Positions 45,010 through 54,336 of a stretch of 64,000 bases of DNA are shown piece after piece. This DNA is from CAYRWR01 sp964428015 (GTDB lineage: Bacteria > Spirochaetota > Brevinematia > Brevinematales > CAYRWR01): contig CAYRWR010000001.1 of assembly GCA_964428015.1 (NCBI GenBank), positions 239,145-303,144 of the forward strand, read 5' to 3'. Below the pieces are notes generated by a model. The model was given only the letters and a program-made list of their open reading frames with translations. It did no database searches and was not told the DNA's origin. The position numbers and the translations under genes were made by a program. Positions within the stretch are counted from its first letter, which is position 1, and every line of letters starts with the position of its first letter.

Positions 45010-45026
45010 TTGCAAATGATTTGCAA
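45010..45026. promoter_or_regulatory. Zur/Fur-family operator
   Basis: TTGCAAAT-G-ATTTGCAA is a perfect inverted repeat of 8-1-8, which contains the 7-1-7 form typical of Fur-family boxes. It lies between the -10 box and the start of the regulator gene. Confidence 0.8.
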
Positions 45027-45027
45027 T

Positions 45028-45056
45028 AAGATAACGTTTTCTATACGATAAGTCAA
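45028..45056 (-). promoter_or_regulatory. Promoter of the zur-znu operon
   Basis: Minus strand TTGACT (45056-45051), 17 bases, TATCTT (45033-45028), one base before the palindromic operator. Confidence 0.7.
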
Positions 45057-45101
45057 ATTACATAAATTGCGGTTTTTTAAAAAATGACTTTCTTTAGAAT
45101 G

Positions 45102-45130
45102 TTACTTTTTCCAATCTGAGACCGTATACT
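45102..45130 (+). promoter_or_regulatory. Probable promoter of the vWA lipoprotein gene
   Basis: TTACTT (45102-45107), 17 bases, TATACT (45125-45130), 26 bases before the ATG. The -35 box is a fair match only. Confidence 0.5.
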
Positions 45131-45156
45131 AAAGAGAACACAATGGGAGGAAAACC

Positions 45157-46842
45157 ATGGAACTACAAAGATCTGTAAAAATGACTCTGTTAATTACTGT
45201 TGTTATGACCCTTATGTCTGCTGCCTGTGCCCAGAATGCCGGTAAGGCTGATAAACCCTCGCCTCAACCACAGGTCCGGGGAGTATTGCAATACAATATC
45301 ACCTCACCTAAAAAGTCGAGCGCTTTAAAAACCAAGGACACCGGCTATGCTATGACTGAAGAAAAGGAAATGGTGATGGATATCAGTCCGGCCCCGGAGT
45401 TGGATGGGGATAAACAGCAGGTCATTATCCATAACACTGAGGAGTACAACCGCATATATGAAAATAATTTCAAAAATGTGGTAAAAGAGCCTTTGTCCAC
45501 TTTTTCGATCGATGTGGATACAGCCAGTTATGCCAATGTCCGGCGTATGCTGAACTACGGCAGTCTGCCCTCACCCGATGCTGTCCGTATTGAAGAGTTG
45601 GTCAATTATTTCAACTATGATTACCCCGAGCCTAAGTCTGACGCACCCTTTAGCTTTAACACCGAGCTGTCGGAATGTCCCTGGAACCGGGACCATAAAC
45701 TCCTGTCCATCGGGCTGCAGGCTGTCAAAGTCGATCTCCAGGACATGCCCGCCAATAATCTGGTCTTTCTATTAGATGTATCAGGATCTATGTCCGATCC
45801 CAACAAGCTGCCCCTGTTAAAAGGCGCCCTCAAACTCCTGGCCGGACAGATGCGGGCCATAGATACCATTTCGATTGTGGTCTATGCCGGTGCTGCCGGT
45901 ATGGTCCTTCCCCCCACCAAGGGCAATCAGACCCAGAAGATATTCGAAGCGCTGGAAAACCTGGAAGCCGGCGGATCTACAGCGGGTGGAGCAGGAATTG
46001 AACTGGCCTACAAAATTGCCAAGCAAAACTTTAATGCCCAGGGTAATAACCGGGTCATCCTGTGTACCGACGGAGATTTCAATGTAGGTACCTCTGCTAC
46101 CGGAGACCTGGTCCGTCTCATTGAAGACAAGCGCAAAGACGGTATCTTCCTGACTGTACTGGGTTTTGGGATGGGAAACTATAAAGACAGCCGCATGGAA
46201 CAACTGGCCGACAAAGGCAATGGTAACTATGCCTACATCGATACCATCATGGAAGCCAAAAAAGTCCTGGTCACCGAAATGGGCGGTACTCTGCTGACTA
46301 TAGCCAAGGATGTCAAGATTCAAATCGAGTTTAACCCCGCGGTAGTTAAAGAATATCGCCTGATCGGCTATGAAAACCGGGTGATGGCCAATGAAGATTT
46401 TGCCGATGACAAAAAAGACGCGGGTGAACTGGGCGCAGGTCATACTGTGACCGCCCTCTATGAGATCGTCCTCAATGACGGAAAGAGTGTGAAGAGCGAC
46501 CTCAAGTACCAGACCGTGACCGTAAATCCTGAAGCTCTCAAAGGTAAAGACCTGCTCACTATCAAATTCCGCTACAAAAAACCGGATGGTGATAAAAGTA
46601 TCCTGATTGAAACCCCTGTCCCCTATGAGCTGAAAGATCTTAAATCGGCCTCTGAAAATTTCCACTGGGCTGCTGCTGTGGCTGAATGGGGACTGCTCCT
46701 GCGGGATAGCGAACACAAAGGCACTGCTACCTTTGAAAACGTACTGTCTCTGGCTAAATCCAGCCAGGGCCAGGATAAAAACGGCTACCGCAAGGAATTT
46801 ATCCAACTGGTGGAAGTAAGCCAGGGATTGAAAAAAAAGTAA
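45157..46842 (+). CDS. YfbK-type vWA-domain lipoprotein
   Basis: A 561-residue lipoprotein (MTLMSAAC lipobox) behind GGGAGGAAAACC. Residues about 110-180 are the conserved N-terminal block EYNRIYENNFKNVVKEPLSTFSIDVDTASY and RIEELVNYFNYDYPEP. A vWA domain follows with intact MIDAS residues: LLDVSGSMSDPNK, GGSTAGGAGI and CTDGDFN. The C-terminal part (after about 380) matches DUF3520. This is the YfbK architecture, found in many Gram-negative envelopes and of unknown role. A paralogue with a broken MIDAS site is encoded at 54930-57155. Confidence 0.92.
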   Translation: MELQRSVKMTLLITVVMTLMSAACAQNAGKADKPSPQPQVRGVLQYNITSPKKSSALKTKDTGYAMTEEKEMVMDISPAPELDGDKQQVIIHNTEEYNRIYENNFKNVVKEPLSTFSIDVDTASYANVRRMLNYGSLPSPDAVRIEELVNYFNYDYPEPKSDAPFSFNTELSECPWNRDHKLLSIGLQAVKVDLQDMPANNLVFLLDVSGSMSDPNKLPLLKGALKLLAGQMRAIDTISIVVYAGAAGMVLPPTKGNQTQKIFEALENLEAGGSTAGGAGIELAYKIAKQNFNAQGNNRVILCTDGDFNVGTSATGDLVRLIEDKRKDGIFLTVLGFGMGNYKDSRMEQLADKGNGNYAYIDTIMEAKKVLVTEMGGTLLTIAKDVKIQIEFNPAVVKEYRLIGYENRVMANEDFADDKKDAGELGAGHTVTALYEIVLNDGKSVKSDLKYQTVTVNPEALKGKDLLTIKFRYKKPDGDKSILIETPVPYELKDLKSASENFHWAAAVAEWGLLLRDSEHKGTATFENVLSLAKSSQGQDKNGYRKEFIQLVEVSQGLKKK

Positions 46843-46864
46843 ACGATAAAAAACAACACCATTT

Positions 46865-46895
46865 AAAAGCCGGCGTATAAATTACGCCGGCTTTT
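46865..46895 (+). terminator. Intrinsic terminator
   Basis: AAAAGCCGGCGTA pairs with TACGCCGGCTTTT around TAAAT, 22 bases after the stop of the vWA gene. Confidence 0.9.
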
Positions 46896-47034
46896 CTGGC
46901 ACATTATTGGTTATGGTAATCTTAGCCTGGGGATAATTGAGGTTAATAGGATGGACTCTGGGGCCTGGCCTTTTAAGCTACCGGCATGGAGAGATACAGT
47001 ACATGTAAAAAAACATCTCCCTATACAGTATCCC

Positions 47035-47095
47035 CATCGGCTGCAGGCGTGAGCCCCTACCGCCGCACGAAGGGGCCCAATGGTGGGACACCCTG
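47035..47095 (-). repeat. GC-rich dispersed repeat, degenerate copy C
   Basis: The reverse complement contains CTTCGTGCGGCGGTAGGGG and then CTGCAG, matching GTGCGGCGGTAGGGG and CTGCAG in copy A. It is shorter and less conserved than A and B. The gap 46896-47191 around it holds no visible gene. Confidence 0.6.
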
Positions 47096-47191
47096 ATCTA
47101 ATACACTAAATATAAGCCCTGAGTACTAATCCGATCCGTGGTGTACCAGGAGCAGCAGTCCCCACAAGGCCAGCCTATCCATACAAAAAGA

Positions 47192-47213
47192 AGACCCGGC
47201 CTGAGCCGGGTCT
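47192..47213 (-). terminator. Intrinsic terminator
   Basis: AGACCCGGC-CTGA-GCCGGGTCT, followed on the minus strand by CTTCTTTTTGTA, 31 bases past the stop of the lipoprotein gene at 47244. Confidence 0.88.
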
Positions 47214-47243
47214 GTCATTACGCGAGCAGCTTTTTCAAAAAAA

Positions 47244-48530
47244 TCATAAACCGGCGTCAGAGTATCCGGTATCCTTCAGACCGAATCCGAAACGTATCAT
47301 CATATCTGAACCTTCCTGGAAAAAGCCGGAGAATCCTATATAACGAACCAGGGGGTCGACCATCAGGAATACTGTACCGGAGCTGTACCCGATGCTATTA
47401 GTCGCCACGAAGGAGCCTTCTCCCATCCAGGCACCCTTGATAAGGGAAGAGTGTGCGGAATTAATATCCGACCAGTTGGAAAAACTGGTAGTCAGATTGG
47501 TACCTGAGCCCCATTCAGGACCTTTTCCAAAACTGGGAATGTCCACCAGTTCTCCTACCCATTGAGGGAGGTCGGAGCCGGTATTATCCTGGAACTGAAA
47601 TACACGTACCTGGCCGGAATCTATCACCATCTTCATAGGGCCCACTCCGCTTTCGGAATTGGACACACTGCAATTATAATTGATCAGGAAATATATTCCG
47701 TTGAGGTCAGCCACGGATTTACTGGATTGGGGAAAGGCCAGGCCTGCGCCGCCTCCTTTGCCGGGGCCGAAGTCCAGGATCACAGCACCATCAGGAGTGC
47801 CGATCAGGGACAGGGCATTACTGAAATCTCCAATGGGAGCGCCATCCCAGAATACCAGGGCCTGAGTACCGGCATCATAAGTAAATAAACTCAACTGGGT
47901 GCCGTGTTCATTTATGGTATTCATACCGCTGCCGCCTTCCAGCTCACGGCGCTTACTATATCCTGCTCCCCATAAATAGCCGTTATTAGCGCTATCGTCC
48001 CAGGCGGCAAAACCGGCTTCCATATTGACATTAGTATTTCCGGTATCGGTATTGAACTTCATCCAGTTATACGATTTCTGGTAATAATCCGCGGCTGTGG
48101 TAGGCTGTCGGAATACGGCATAGACAGGCAGATTTTCAGCCGCGGCATTGGACATGCCCGCATCGATATTGGTGAAGGTCTGGTAAACAATAGCTGTACC
48201 GGGGAATTCAGCGAACAGGGCTGTCCCGCCATATGTACCCAGTGAGGGAAGATCGACTACATTCAGAATAGAGAACCCTCCATTTTCCGAAACCATGGGA
48301 TGATAATCAAAAGGTCCGTTGGTCACGCCCTCGGTAAAATTGATCTGCGTGACTTTGTGCTGAGTTTTATTAATGGTGACTACAATCAGATCACCCACAG
48401 GCTTGCTGCCGCCGTATTCATATATAGTATCATTGCCGTTAAGCGGGGTATCATCCGCAGGTACTCCACAACCTGCAGTACCTAAAAGAGTTACAACTGA
48501 AACCACCAGAACCATAAGTAATGATTTCAC
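47244..48530 (-). CDS. Lipoprotein of unknown function
   Basis: A 428-residue lipoprotein. The start at GTG 48530 is chosen because GGAGG lies six bases in front and it opens directly into a signal peptide (KSLLMVLVVSVVTLLGTAGC, lipobox cysteine). An ATG at 48578 lacks a site. The mature protein is beta-rich, with many Gly, Asn and Ser residues (KPVGDLIVVTINKTQHKVT, GPFDYHPMVSENGGFSIL). I recognise no family. It could be a surface-exposed beta-propeller-like or beta-sandwich protein. Confidence 0.75.
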   Translation of the reverse strand: MKSLLMVLVVSVVTLLGTAGCGVPADDTPLNGNDTIYEYGGSKPVGDLIVVTINKTQHKVTQINFTEGVTNGPFDYHPMVSENGGFSILNVVDLPSLGTYGGTALFAEFPGTAIVYQTFTNIDAGMSNAAAENLPVYAVFRQPTTAADYYQKSYNWMKFNTDTGNTNVNMEAGFAAWDDSANNGYLWGAGYSKRRELEGGSGMNTINEHGTQLSLFTYDAGTQALVFWDGAPIGDFSNALSLIGTPDGAVILDFGPGKGGGAGLAFPQSSKSVADLNGIYFLINYNCSVSNSESGVGPMKMVIDSGQVRVFQFQDNTGSDLPQWVGELVDIPSFGKGPEWGSGTNLTTSFSNWSDINSAHSSLIKGAWMGEGSFVATNSIGYSSGTVFLMVDPLVRYIGFSGFFQEGSDMMIRFGFGLKDTGYSDAGL

Positions 48531-48769
48531 TCCACACCTCCAAATAATATTAAAATTTTTCTTTACATTGAGTTTCATTATGTATTAAATTGCCCAGGTA
48601 ATAAGGCTACTTTTTATACCATAAAAGAATTTAACACTACCTCTTTTAAAATTCAATTTTTCTGGCTGTTTCGATATTTTTCCGCTTGTCACATACTTGT
48701 TGAGTTCACTGAACCGCAGAAATTAATCCTAACAGAAAAACCCTATCGGACTTTTTTATATTCAGGCAG

Positions 48770-50401
48770 CTATTTCATAAAAATAACAAACTGAGTTCGT
48801 CTGTTTAATGTACGCCCGTCTTCCGTATTATTGGATGCCAGGGGGCGGTCCTGTCCATAACCCACGGTCAGCAGACGTTCCGGGCCAACACCCTGTTTGA
48901 CCAGGTAATCCCGCACCACTTCCGCCCGTTTTTCTGATAAGGTTTGATTGGACTCTCTGTCCCCGGTGGAGTCGGTATGACCCTGAATCTCAAGCTTGAT
49001 CCTGGGATACTTCTTTAATGCCAGCACTAACTGGTCCAATATCTGCAGAGACTCATGTTTAAGATAGGCTTCATTGATCTCAAAGTGGATGCTGGGCAGG
49101 ATAAGACTGTCCCCTTTCCGTAATGTATTGAGCTCGATCACATTGGTACGCACCAGGATATTGGTAGGGCCTTGGTCCGGCCACCAGGTGATGATGGAGT
49201 CCGGGGTATATAGAGGCAGAGGTGTGACATTCCGGGGTTGGCCCAGATTATAGAGGGTGTTTCCGACGGACAGGAGCAGCATCCCGTCGGCAGCAGACAT
49301 CAGAGAAGGCGCCCCCGGCCCGGGAGACTGCCAGCTCCACAAAGAATGAGCCGGATTATCCAGCCTATAAGCGGCCAAATAGGTGCCCTGATCCCGGATA
49401 TGTGCCAGATAGAGCTGATCCCCTATAATGACGAACCTGGGTGATGAAGCTTCCCCACATACGAAACGCTGGCGGATGTCTCCATTTTCCGGATTGACGG
49501 CTACCACCTCTCTATTTCCAATAGAGAATAAAATGGAACGGTCCGTAAAAGCCGGACCGGATGTCACCAGATCAGAGTATTCTTTCTGCCACAGGATGCT
49601 GCCTGTGTCAGGGTCGAGACAATAGAGCAGCTTACCGGAGGGTACATATATCCGGTCATGGTAGATCACGGGATTAAATATCTGCAAAGTGTTAGCCAGG
49701 CTGGTCTGCCATAGGGTACGGCCGCTGGAGGCATCCAGGCAGAACACCACGAAACGGCTGTTTTTCATGTCTTTGGACTGGGTGTATATACGGCCTTTGT
49801 AATAAGATGGGAAACCCCCGAAACTGGTGACTTCCCGGTTGACCCAAAGCACCTGGCCGTTGGTGTAATTCCGGGCCATGAAATATTTACGGGTACCATA
49901 GATCACCCTATAATCCAGAGTCACGGGGTCGGCATAGATGCTGTCGTCCAACGCGCTCACCTGGGACCCATCCCCCAGGCCGGCCCGTGCCCACAATACA
50001 TGGCCGTTAGTTTTATTGATGCAGTATAGTGCTGTGGCGTCTGACAGATACAGCCAGTTTTCCCGGATAACTGGGTACTTGATCTTGCCTGCCTGGGCGC
50101 TAGGACGCCCCATCTGCCGGGACAGGGTTACCAGGTCCAGGTTCCACAGCTCCCGGCCGGTCACCAGATCCAGGCAGACTATCTGTTTGTTGAGGTCCGA
50201 CACATAGACACGGCCGTCTGACACAATAGGATTGAACCAGGTGGTATAAGCGATGAAGGTCCACTGCACGGTATTGGTCTGAACGATCAGCTGGTCATTA
50301 TTACCGGTGAAGTATACATTACCCATGTATACCGGCCAGTCAGAGGCGGAAAAGAATAATCCCATCAATAAAAATGATAGAAAAAGTCTGTTCTTTTTCA
50401 C
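48770..50401 (-). CDS. PQQ-type beta-propeller fused to an OmpA domain
   Basis: A 543-residue exported protein. The N-terminal signal (MKKNRLFLSFLLMGLFFSAS) is followed by a propeller of PQQ-like repeats up to about residue 400: GRVYVSDLNKQIVCLDLVTGRELW, ALYCINKTNGHVLW, KLLYCLDPDTGSILWQKEY. Each repeat has the D-x-x-[TS]-G-x-x-x-W pattern. Residues 430-543 are an OmpA/Pal peptidoglycan-binding domain with IKLEIQGHTDSTGDRESNQTLSEKRAE and NRRTQFVI. The propeller should sit in the periplasm, anchored to peptidoglycan. This combination is not rare in spirochaetes but has no established function that I know. Confidence 0.87.
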   Translation of the reverse strand: MKKNRLFLSFLLMGLFFSASDWPVYMGNVYFTGNNDQLIVQTNTVQWTFIAYTTWFNPIVSDGRVYVSDLNKQIVCLDLVTGRELWNLDLVTLSRQMGRPSAQAGKIKYPVIRENWLYLSDATALYCINKTNGHVLWARAGLGDGSQVSALDDSIYADPVTLDYRVIYGTRKYFMARNYTNGQVLWVNREVTSFGGFPSYYKGRIYTQSKDMKNSRFVVFCLDASSGRTLWQTSLANTLQIFNPVIYHDRIYVPSGKLLYCLDPDTGSILWQKEYSDLVTSGPAFTDRSILFSIGNREVVAVNPENGDIRQRFVCGEASSPRFVIIGDQLYLAHIRDQGTYLAAYRLDNPAHSLWSWQSPGPGAPSLMSAADGMLLLSVGNTLYNLGQPRNVTPLPLYTPDSIITWWPDQGPTNILVRTNVIELNTLRKGDSLILPSIHFEINEAYLKHESLQILDQLVLALKKYPRIKLEIQGHTDSTGDRESNQTLSEKRAEVVRDYLVKQGVGPERLLTVGYGQDRPLASNNTEDGRTLNRRTQFVIFMK

Positions 50402-50555
50402 TGTTGGCCTCTTTATATTATATATTCTGTCTGTATCATAAACCGGAATGTATAAATAATCCAGCGAGAGAAGACTACCCTAACTCTAAATCCCTTTGTT
50501 AGACTTTTCCTCCCTCCCCTGCTAAAATATCTTTAACCCATACAGGAGCAGCCCT

Positions 50556-51689
50556 ATGAGTAGAATGGACCGTATCTCATCCTTCAAGGCTATGGATATC
50601 TTCCGGGAGAGCCAGCGCTACCAGGACGTGGTCCACTTTGAGATCGGAGCGCCGGATATCGAACCCAGCCCCCGGGTGATAGCTGCCCTGCACCAAGCGG
50701 TAGATGAGGGCCGCTTTTCCTATGTGGACTCACTGGGTATCATGCCCCTGCGTCAAGCCATAGCCGGGCATTACCATCATGCCTACGGGCTCACTATCCA
50801 ACCGGAGTCAGTGGTCATTACCTCGGGGACTTCGGGAGCTTTTCTGGTAGCTTATTCCATGCTGCTAAACAAAGGTGAACGTATAGCCCTCCCCGACCCC
50901 GGCTATCCCTGTTATAAGAATTTTGCCCGTCTTTTCGACCTGGAACCGGTGATGCTGCCCCTGGATGCAGACACCAACTTTCTGGTCACAGTAGACCATC
51001 TGAAAGCACTGGGAGATATCAAAGCTTTTCACCTGCCCAGCCCTTCCAATCCCCTGGGAAATGTCTATACCCCGGAACAGCTCCGGGTCCTGCATGATTA
51101 CTGCCGGGAACATAAAATCCACTTTATCAGCGATGAGATTTACCACGGGCTGACCTATACCGGACAGGACCACTGCGCCCTGGAGTACAATCCCGATGCC
51201 ATAGTGATCAATGGCTTTTCCAAACTCTACGCCGTACCCGGTCTGCGCCTGGGTTGGATGATCGTGCCCCCTGCCCATCTGCGTGACGCGGAAAAGGTGA
51301 TCCAGAACATCAGTATCTCCGCCCCCTCTCTCAGTCAGTATGCCTGTGTGGAAGCATTTGATTATGACCACCATGCGCATAGCCGGGAGATCTACCGGGA
51401 ACGTAGAGATTACCTGTATCAGGCACTGGGACAGTACTTTCCCATACATGCCCGGCCTGACGGTGCTTTTTATATCTGGGCGGATGTATCAGAGTACGGT
51501 CTGCACTGTGAAGAATTCGTGGATCTGATGCTGTCTACGGTACACGTGGCAGCTACCCCCGGCACAGATTTTGGTGACCATCATACCGACCGCTATGTCC
51601 GATTCGCCTACACCAAGAATCTGGACCAACTCCGTGAAGGGGTGGAACGCATCGGACATTTTCTGGAAGAGTGGAAAAAGCAAAACTAG
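50556..51689 (+). CDS. Class I/II (fold type I) aminotransferase
   Basis: A 377-residue PLP enzyme of the aspartate-aminotransferase fold. It shows ITSGTSGAFLVAY (cofactor phosphate side), the block NPLGNVYTPEQL (conserved Asn), HFISDEIYHGLTY (Asp that contacts the pyridine ring), and the Schiff-base lysine in INGFSKLYAVPGLRLGWM. A late arginine (RYVRFAYTK) would bind the carboxylate. It converts an amino acid to a keto acid in the cytoplasm; the substrate cannot be told. It may start a transcription unit with the GGDEF-EAL gene 120 bases downstream. Confidence 0.92.
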   Translation: MSRMDRISSFKAMDIFRESQRYQDVVHFEIGAPDIEPSPRVIAALHQAVDEGRFSYVDSLGIMPLRQAIAGHYHHAYGLTIQPESVVITSGTSGAFLVAYSMLLNKGERIALPDPGYPCYKNFARLFDLEPVMLPLDADTNFLVTVDHLKALGDIKAFHLPSPSNPLGNVYTPEQLRVLHDYCREHKIHFISDEIYHGLTYTGQDHCALEYNPDAIVINGFSKLYAVPGLRLGWMIVPPAHLRDAEKVIQNISISAPSLSQYACVEAFDYDHHAHSREIYRERRDYLYQALGQYFPIHARPDGAFYIWADVSEYGLHCEEFVDLMLSTVHVAATPGTDFGDHHTDRYVRFAYTKNLDQLREGVERIGHFLEEWKKQN

Positions 51690-51810
51690 AGAGAGTGCCT
51701 CTCCTGTCAAATCACGTTTGATTCTGAATTATTAAAGAAAAAACTATTGTTTATTCTGACTCTTGCGGTATACTGTTATAAGTATTATCTTTTTAGTTTT
51801 TGGGGTATTT

Positions 51811-54201
51811 ATGATTCAGCCTCGGCGGAGTATAAGGGACCTGTTTCTGCTTACCATCGGGTCTACCGTCCTTTTGATTCTATTGTTATTCTACAGTATC
51901 ATTTATATTGTGATCCGGCATTCATTCATCAAGACCGCTGAAGAAACCAGCAGTATTATAATTCAATCCAGTGTAGACCGTATGGATGGTTTTTTTAATG
52001 AATTAGAGAGACTAGCGATAAATTTATCTCAGAGCAGTTTTGTCTATCAGAAAGATTATGCCCAAATGGCAGAAGTTTTTTTTTCCCTGTCAAAAGTGAG
52101 ATCGGATTATGTCAGCTCAATTTATTTCGGTAGTACTGACGGTGTCTTCCTGCAGAGAGGGTGGAGTTCAGAGACCTTTACCACAAATCAGGGTTGGGCT
52201 TATGTAAAGCTGCCCTGGAATCCCGGTTATCCAGGGCAACTGCCTTCTGACTATGATCCCCGTAAACGGCCCTGGTATCTGGCAGCGGTTGAAAAAAAAG
52301 ATATCGTAGTCACTTCCCCATACCCCTTTGTCACTAAAGATAATTCCGTTACCAATAGCGGGATCACTATCGCTATACCGGTTTATCAGCCCGGAGGTAA
52401 ACTGGCCGGTGTCATTGGGATAGACTGCAGTCTGGCTATGCTGGGTAACTGGGTGGAAAATCTACATTTACCTCAGGAAGGAAAAGCTATACTCATGCAC
52501 CAATCCGGCACAGTGCTATACTGGCCCTATTCTACTTTTTCTGCTCAAGAGATTTTGGACCCTCTCATGTCAGGTAAAAGAAGTATCCTGAGCAACCACT
52601 CTGATCTTTTAAGATTCAAGCTGAAAGGCAAAAATATGCTGCTTACCTATCATAAAAACCAGACTAATGGGTTAATTATGCTGGCTATTTTTGATATTCA
52701 AAATCTGATGAGACCCGGCTTTCGGGCTATGCTTCTTACTCTGGCTGTCACTGTATTTATGCTGCTTATTTTACTATTAATTTTGAAAATACAGGTCAGC
52801 CAGTTGACATCTCCTCTGGTCAGCCTGAGAAATATCATGGAAGATTTTAAAAACAATAATCGGAAGATAAAAGCCACAGTCCCCTTACATTTTGAAGATA
52901 ATGAAGTAGGCCACCTGGCACATACTTTCAATGAAATGTCCGATTCCATCTCTGGATTTGAAGACAATATACTGCATCAACTGTATTTTGACAGACTGAC
53001 CGGACTGCCTAACCGCAGAAGATTACTTGAAGACATTAAAAATGCTATACAACCCGTATTTTTTCTGATTAACATTGATGCCTTTAAAGAAATAAATGAT
53101 TTTTATGGTCCTGAAATCGGGGATTATGTCATAAATGAAACCAGTAAACGACTTCAGGTTATAATTGATCCCCATTCCAAATTGTATAAATTCCCTTCGG
53201 ATGAATTTGCAATCCTCATGGACACCTCTATAACTGCGGCAGAGATACATGAAAAAGTCCTCTATTATTGTAGTGAAATCAATCGTCATCCTATCACCTA
53301 CCAGGACTATGAAATATATGTACAGGTGACTACCGGTGCTGCCTACGGCAACGACCAGGATGAGGCCATTGATCTCATAAGCCGGGCAGACATGGCTCTT
53401 AAAAAAGCTAAAAGAGCCGGCCAGCACTTCCTGTTGTATCAGGATACTATGGAAATTCGCCGGGAATTTGAACGAAATCTGACTATGGCCAGTAAACTAC
53501 GCCAGGCGGTACATGAAGACCGGATCATCCCCTTTTTCCAGCCTATTATGAATAATTCTACCGGTAGAATTGAGAAATATGAATGTCTGGCCCGGATGCT
53601 GGATGAGAATGGCAATATAGTTCCTCCCATGGAATTTTTGGATGTGGCCAAAAAAACCAGATTGTATCTCACCATCACCCGAATCATGCTTGAGAAATCC
53701 TTTAATCGCTTCAAAGATACTGATTTTGAATTTTCTATTAACCTCTCCCTGGATGATGTTCTTTCCAATATTAATAGGGAGTTTATTCTGGAGACTCTGT
53801 GGAAAAACCCGGAAGTCAGCCCCAGGGTGGTCTTTGAATTCGTGGAATCAGATAACATCGAAAACTATGAAGATATCCGGAAATTTATTCTGGAATTGAG
53901 GAATTATAAAGCCCGTATCGCCATTGATGACTTCGGTACAGGTTACTCCAACTTTGAACATATACTCGAACTCCGTCCTGACTATATAAAACTGGACGCA
54001 TCCCTTATTAAAAATATAGACCAGGACGAAAATTCCAGGGTCATTGTCCAGACTATTTCCAACCTGGCCCGACGCCTGTCTCTTTTTACCATTGCGGAAT
54101 ATGTTCATAACCAGGAAGTGCTGGATACTGAAAAAGGTTTGAATGTCGATTTTTCTCAGGGGTATTTTATCGGCCTACCACTCCAAGATCTGGTTAAATA
54201 A
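51811..54201 (+). CDS. Cache-HAMP-GGDEF-EAL signalling protein
   Basis: A 796-residue membrane protein. The ATG at 51811 is chosen because an earlier TTG (51763) lies within a promoter-like TTGTTT-N16-TATACT. Two transmembrane segments (about 11-35 and 305-330) flank a periplasmic dCache-like domain. A HAMP follows, then a GGDEF domain whose motif is degenerate (KFPSDEFAIL). The EAL domain has its key residues: YECLARM, FSINLSL, FEFVES, IDDFGTGYSNF, IKLDASLI and IAEYVH. It is therefore probably a c-di-GMP phosphodiesterase controlled by an external ligand, with the GGDEF domain regulatory. No cyclase partner is adjacent. Confidence 0.88.
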   Translation: MIQPRRSIRDLFLLTIGSTVLLILLLFYSIIYIVIRHSFIKTAEETSSIIIQSSVDRMDGFFNELERLAINLSQSSFVYQKDYAQMAEVFFSLSKVRSDYVSSIYFGSTDGVFLQRGWSSETFTTNQGWAYVKLPWNPGYPGQLPSDYDPRKRPWYLAAVEKKDIVVTSPYPFVTKDNSVTNSGITIAIPVYQPGGKLAGVIGIDCSLAMLGNWVENLHLPQEGKAILMHQSGTVLYWPYSTFSAQEILDPLMSGKRSILSNHSDLLRFKLKGKNMLLTYHKNQTNGLIMLAIFDIQNLMRPGFRAMLLTLAVTVFMLLILLLILKIQVSQLTSPLVSLRNIMEDFKNNNRKIKATVPLHFEDNEVGHLAHTFNEMSDSISGFEDNILHQLYFDRLTGLPNRRRLLEDIKNAIQPVFFLINIDAFKEINDFYGPEIGDYVINETSKRLQVIIDPHSKLYKFPSDEFAILMDTSITAAEIHEKVLYYCSEINRHPITYQDYEIYVQVTTGAAYGNDQDEAIDLISRADMALKKAKRAGQHFLLYQDTMEIRREFERNLTMASKLRQAVHEDRIIPFFQPIMNNSTGRIEKYECLARMLDENGNIVPPMEFLDVAKKTRLYLTITRIMLEKSFNRFKDTDFEFSINLSLDDVLSNINREFILETLWKNPEVSPRVVFEFVESDNIENYEDIRKFILELRNYKARIAIDDFGTGYSNFEHILELRPDYIKLDASLIKNIDQDENSRVIVQTISNLARRLSLFTIAEYVHNQEVLDTEKGLNVDFSQGYFIGLPLQDLVK

Positions 54202-54283
54202 GTTACTGTATTAAAACTCATTCAATCTTTCACCGGTTTGATTTTCACACAAAAACAGGTTAGTATTAATGCGAAATACGGTT

Positions 54284-54320
54284 ACTCTCTGCATGTATTT
54301 TCGTAATACATACAGAGAGT
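54284..54320. promoter_or_regulatory. Long inverted repeat before the ECF sigma gene
   Basis: 16-base arms (54284-54299 and 54305-54320) with one mismatch around a TTCGT loop, ending four bases before the ribosome site of the sigma gene. It lacks a T run, so it is more likely a 5' leader structure or operator than a terminator. Confidence 0.6.
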
Positions 54321-54336
54321 GATCAGCGGAGGCCCC

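Noticed and set aside
45817..46806. 329-codon frame on the minus strand inside the vWA lipoprotein gene
   Set aside because: It is antisense to a protein with clear vWA and DUF3520 motifs, has no family features and no ribosome site.
54277..54285. TACGGTTAC before the first ECF gene, also at 61364-61372 before the second
   Set aside because: A 9-mer repeat is not unlikely in 64 kb, and the orientation differs relative to the two genes, so a shared ECF promoter is not supported.
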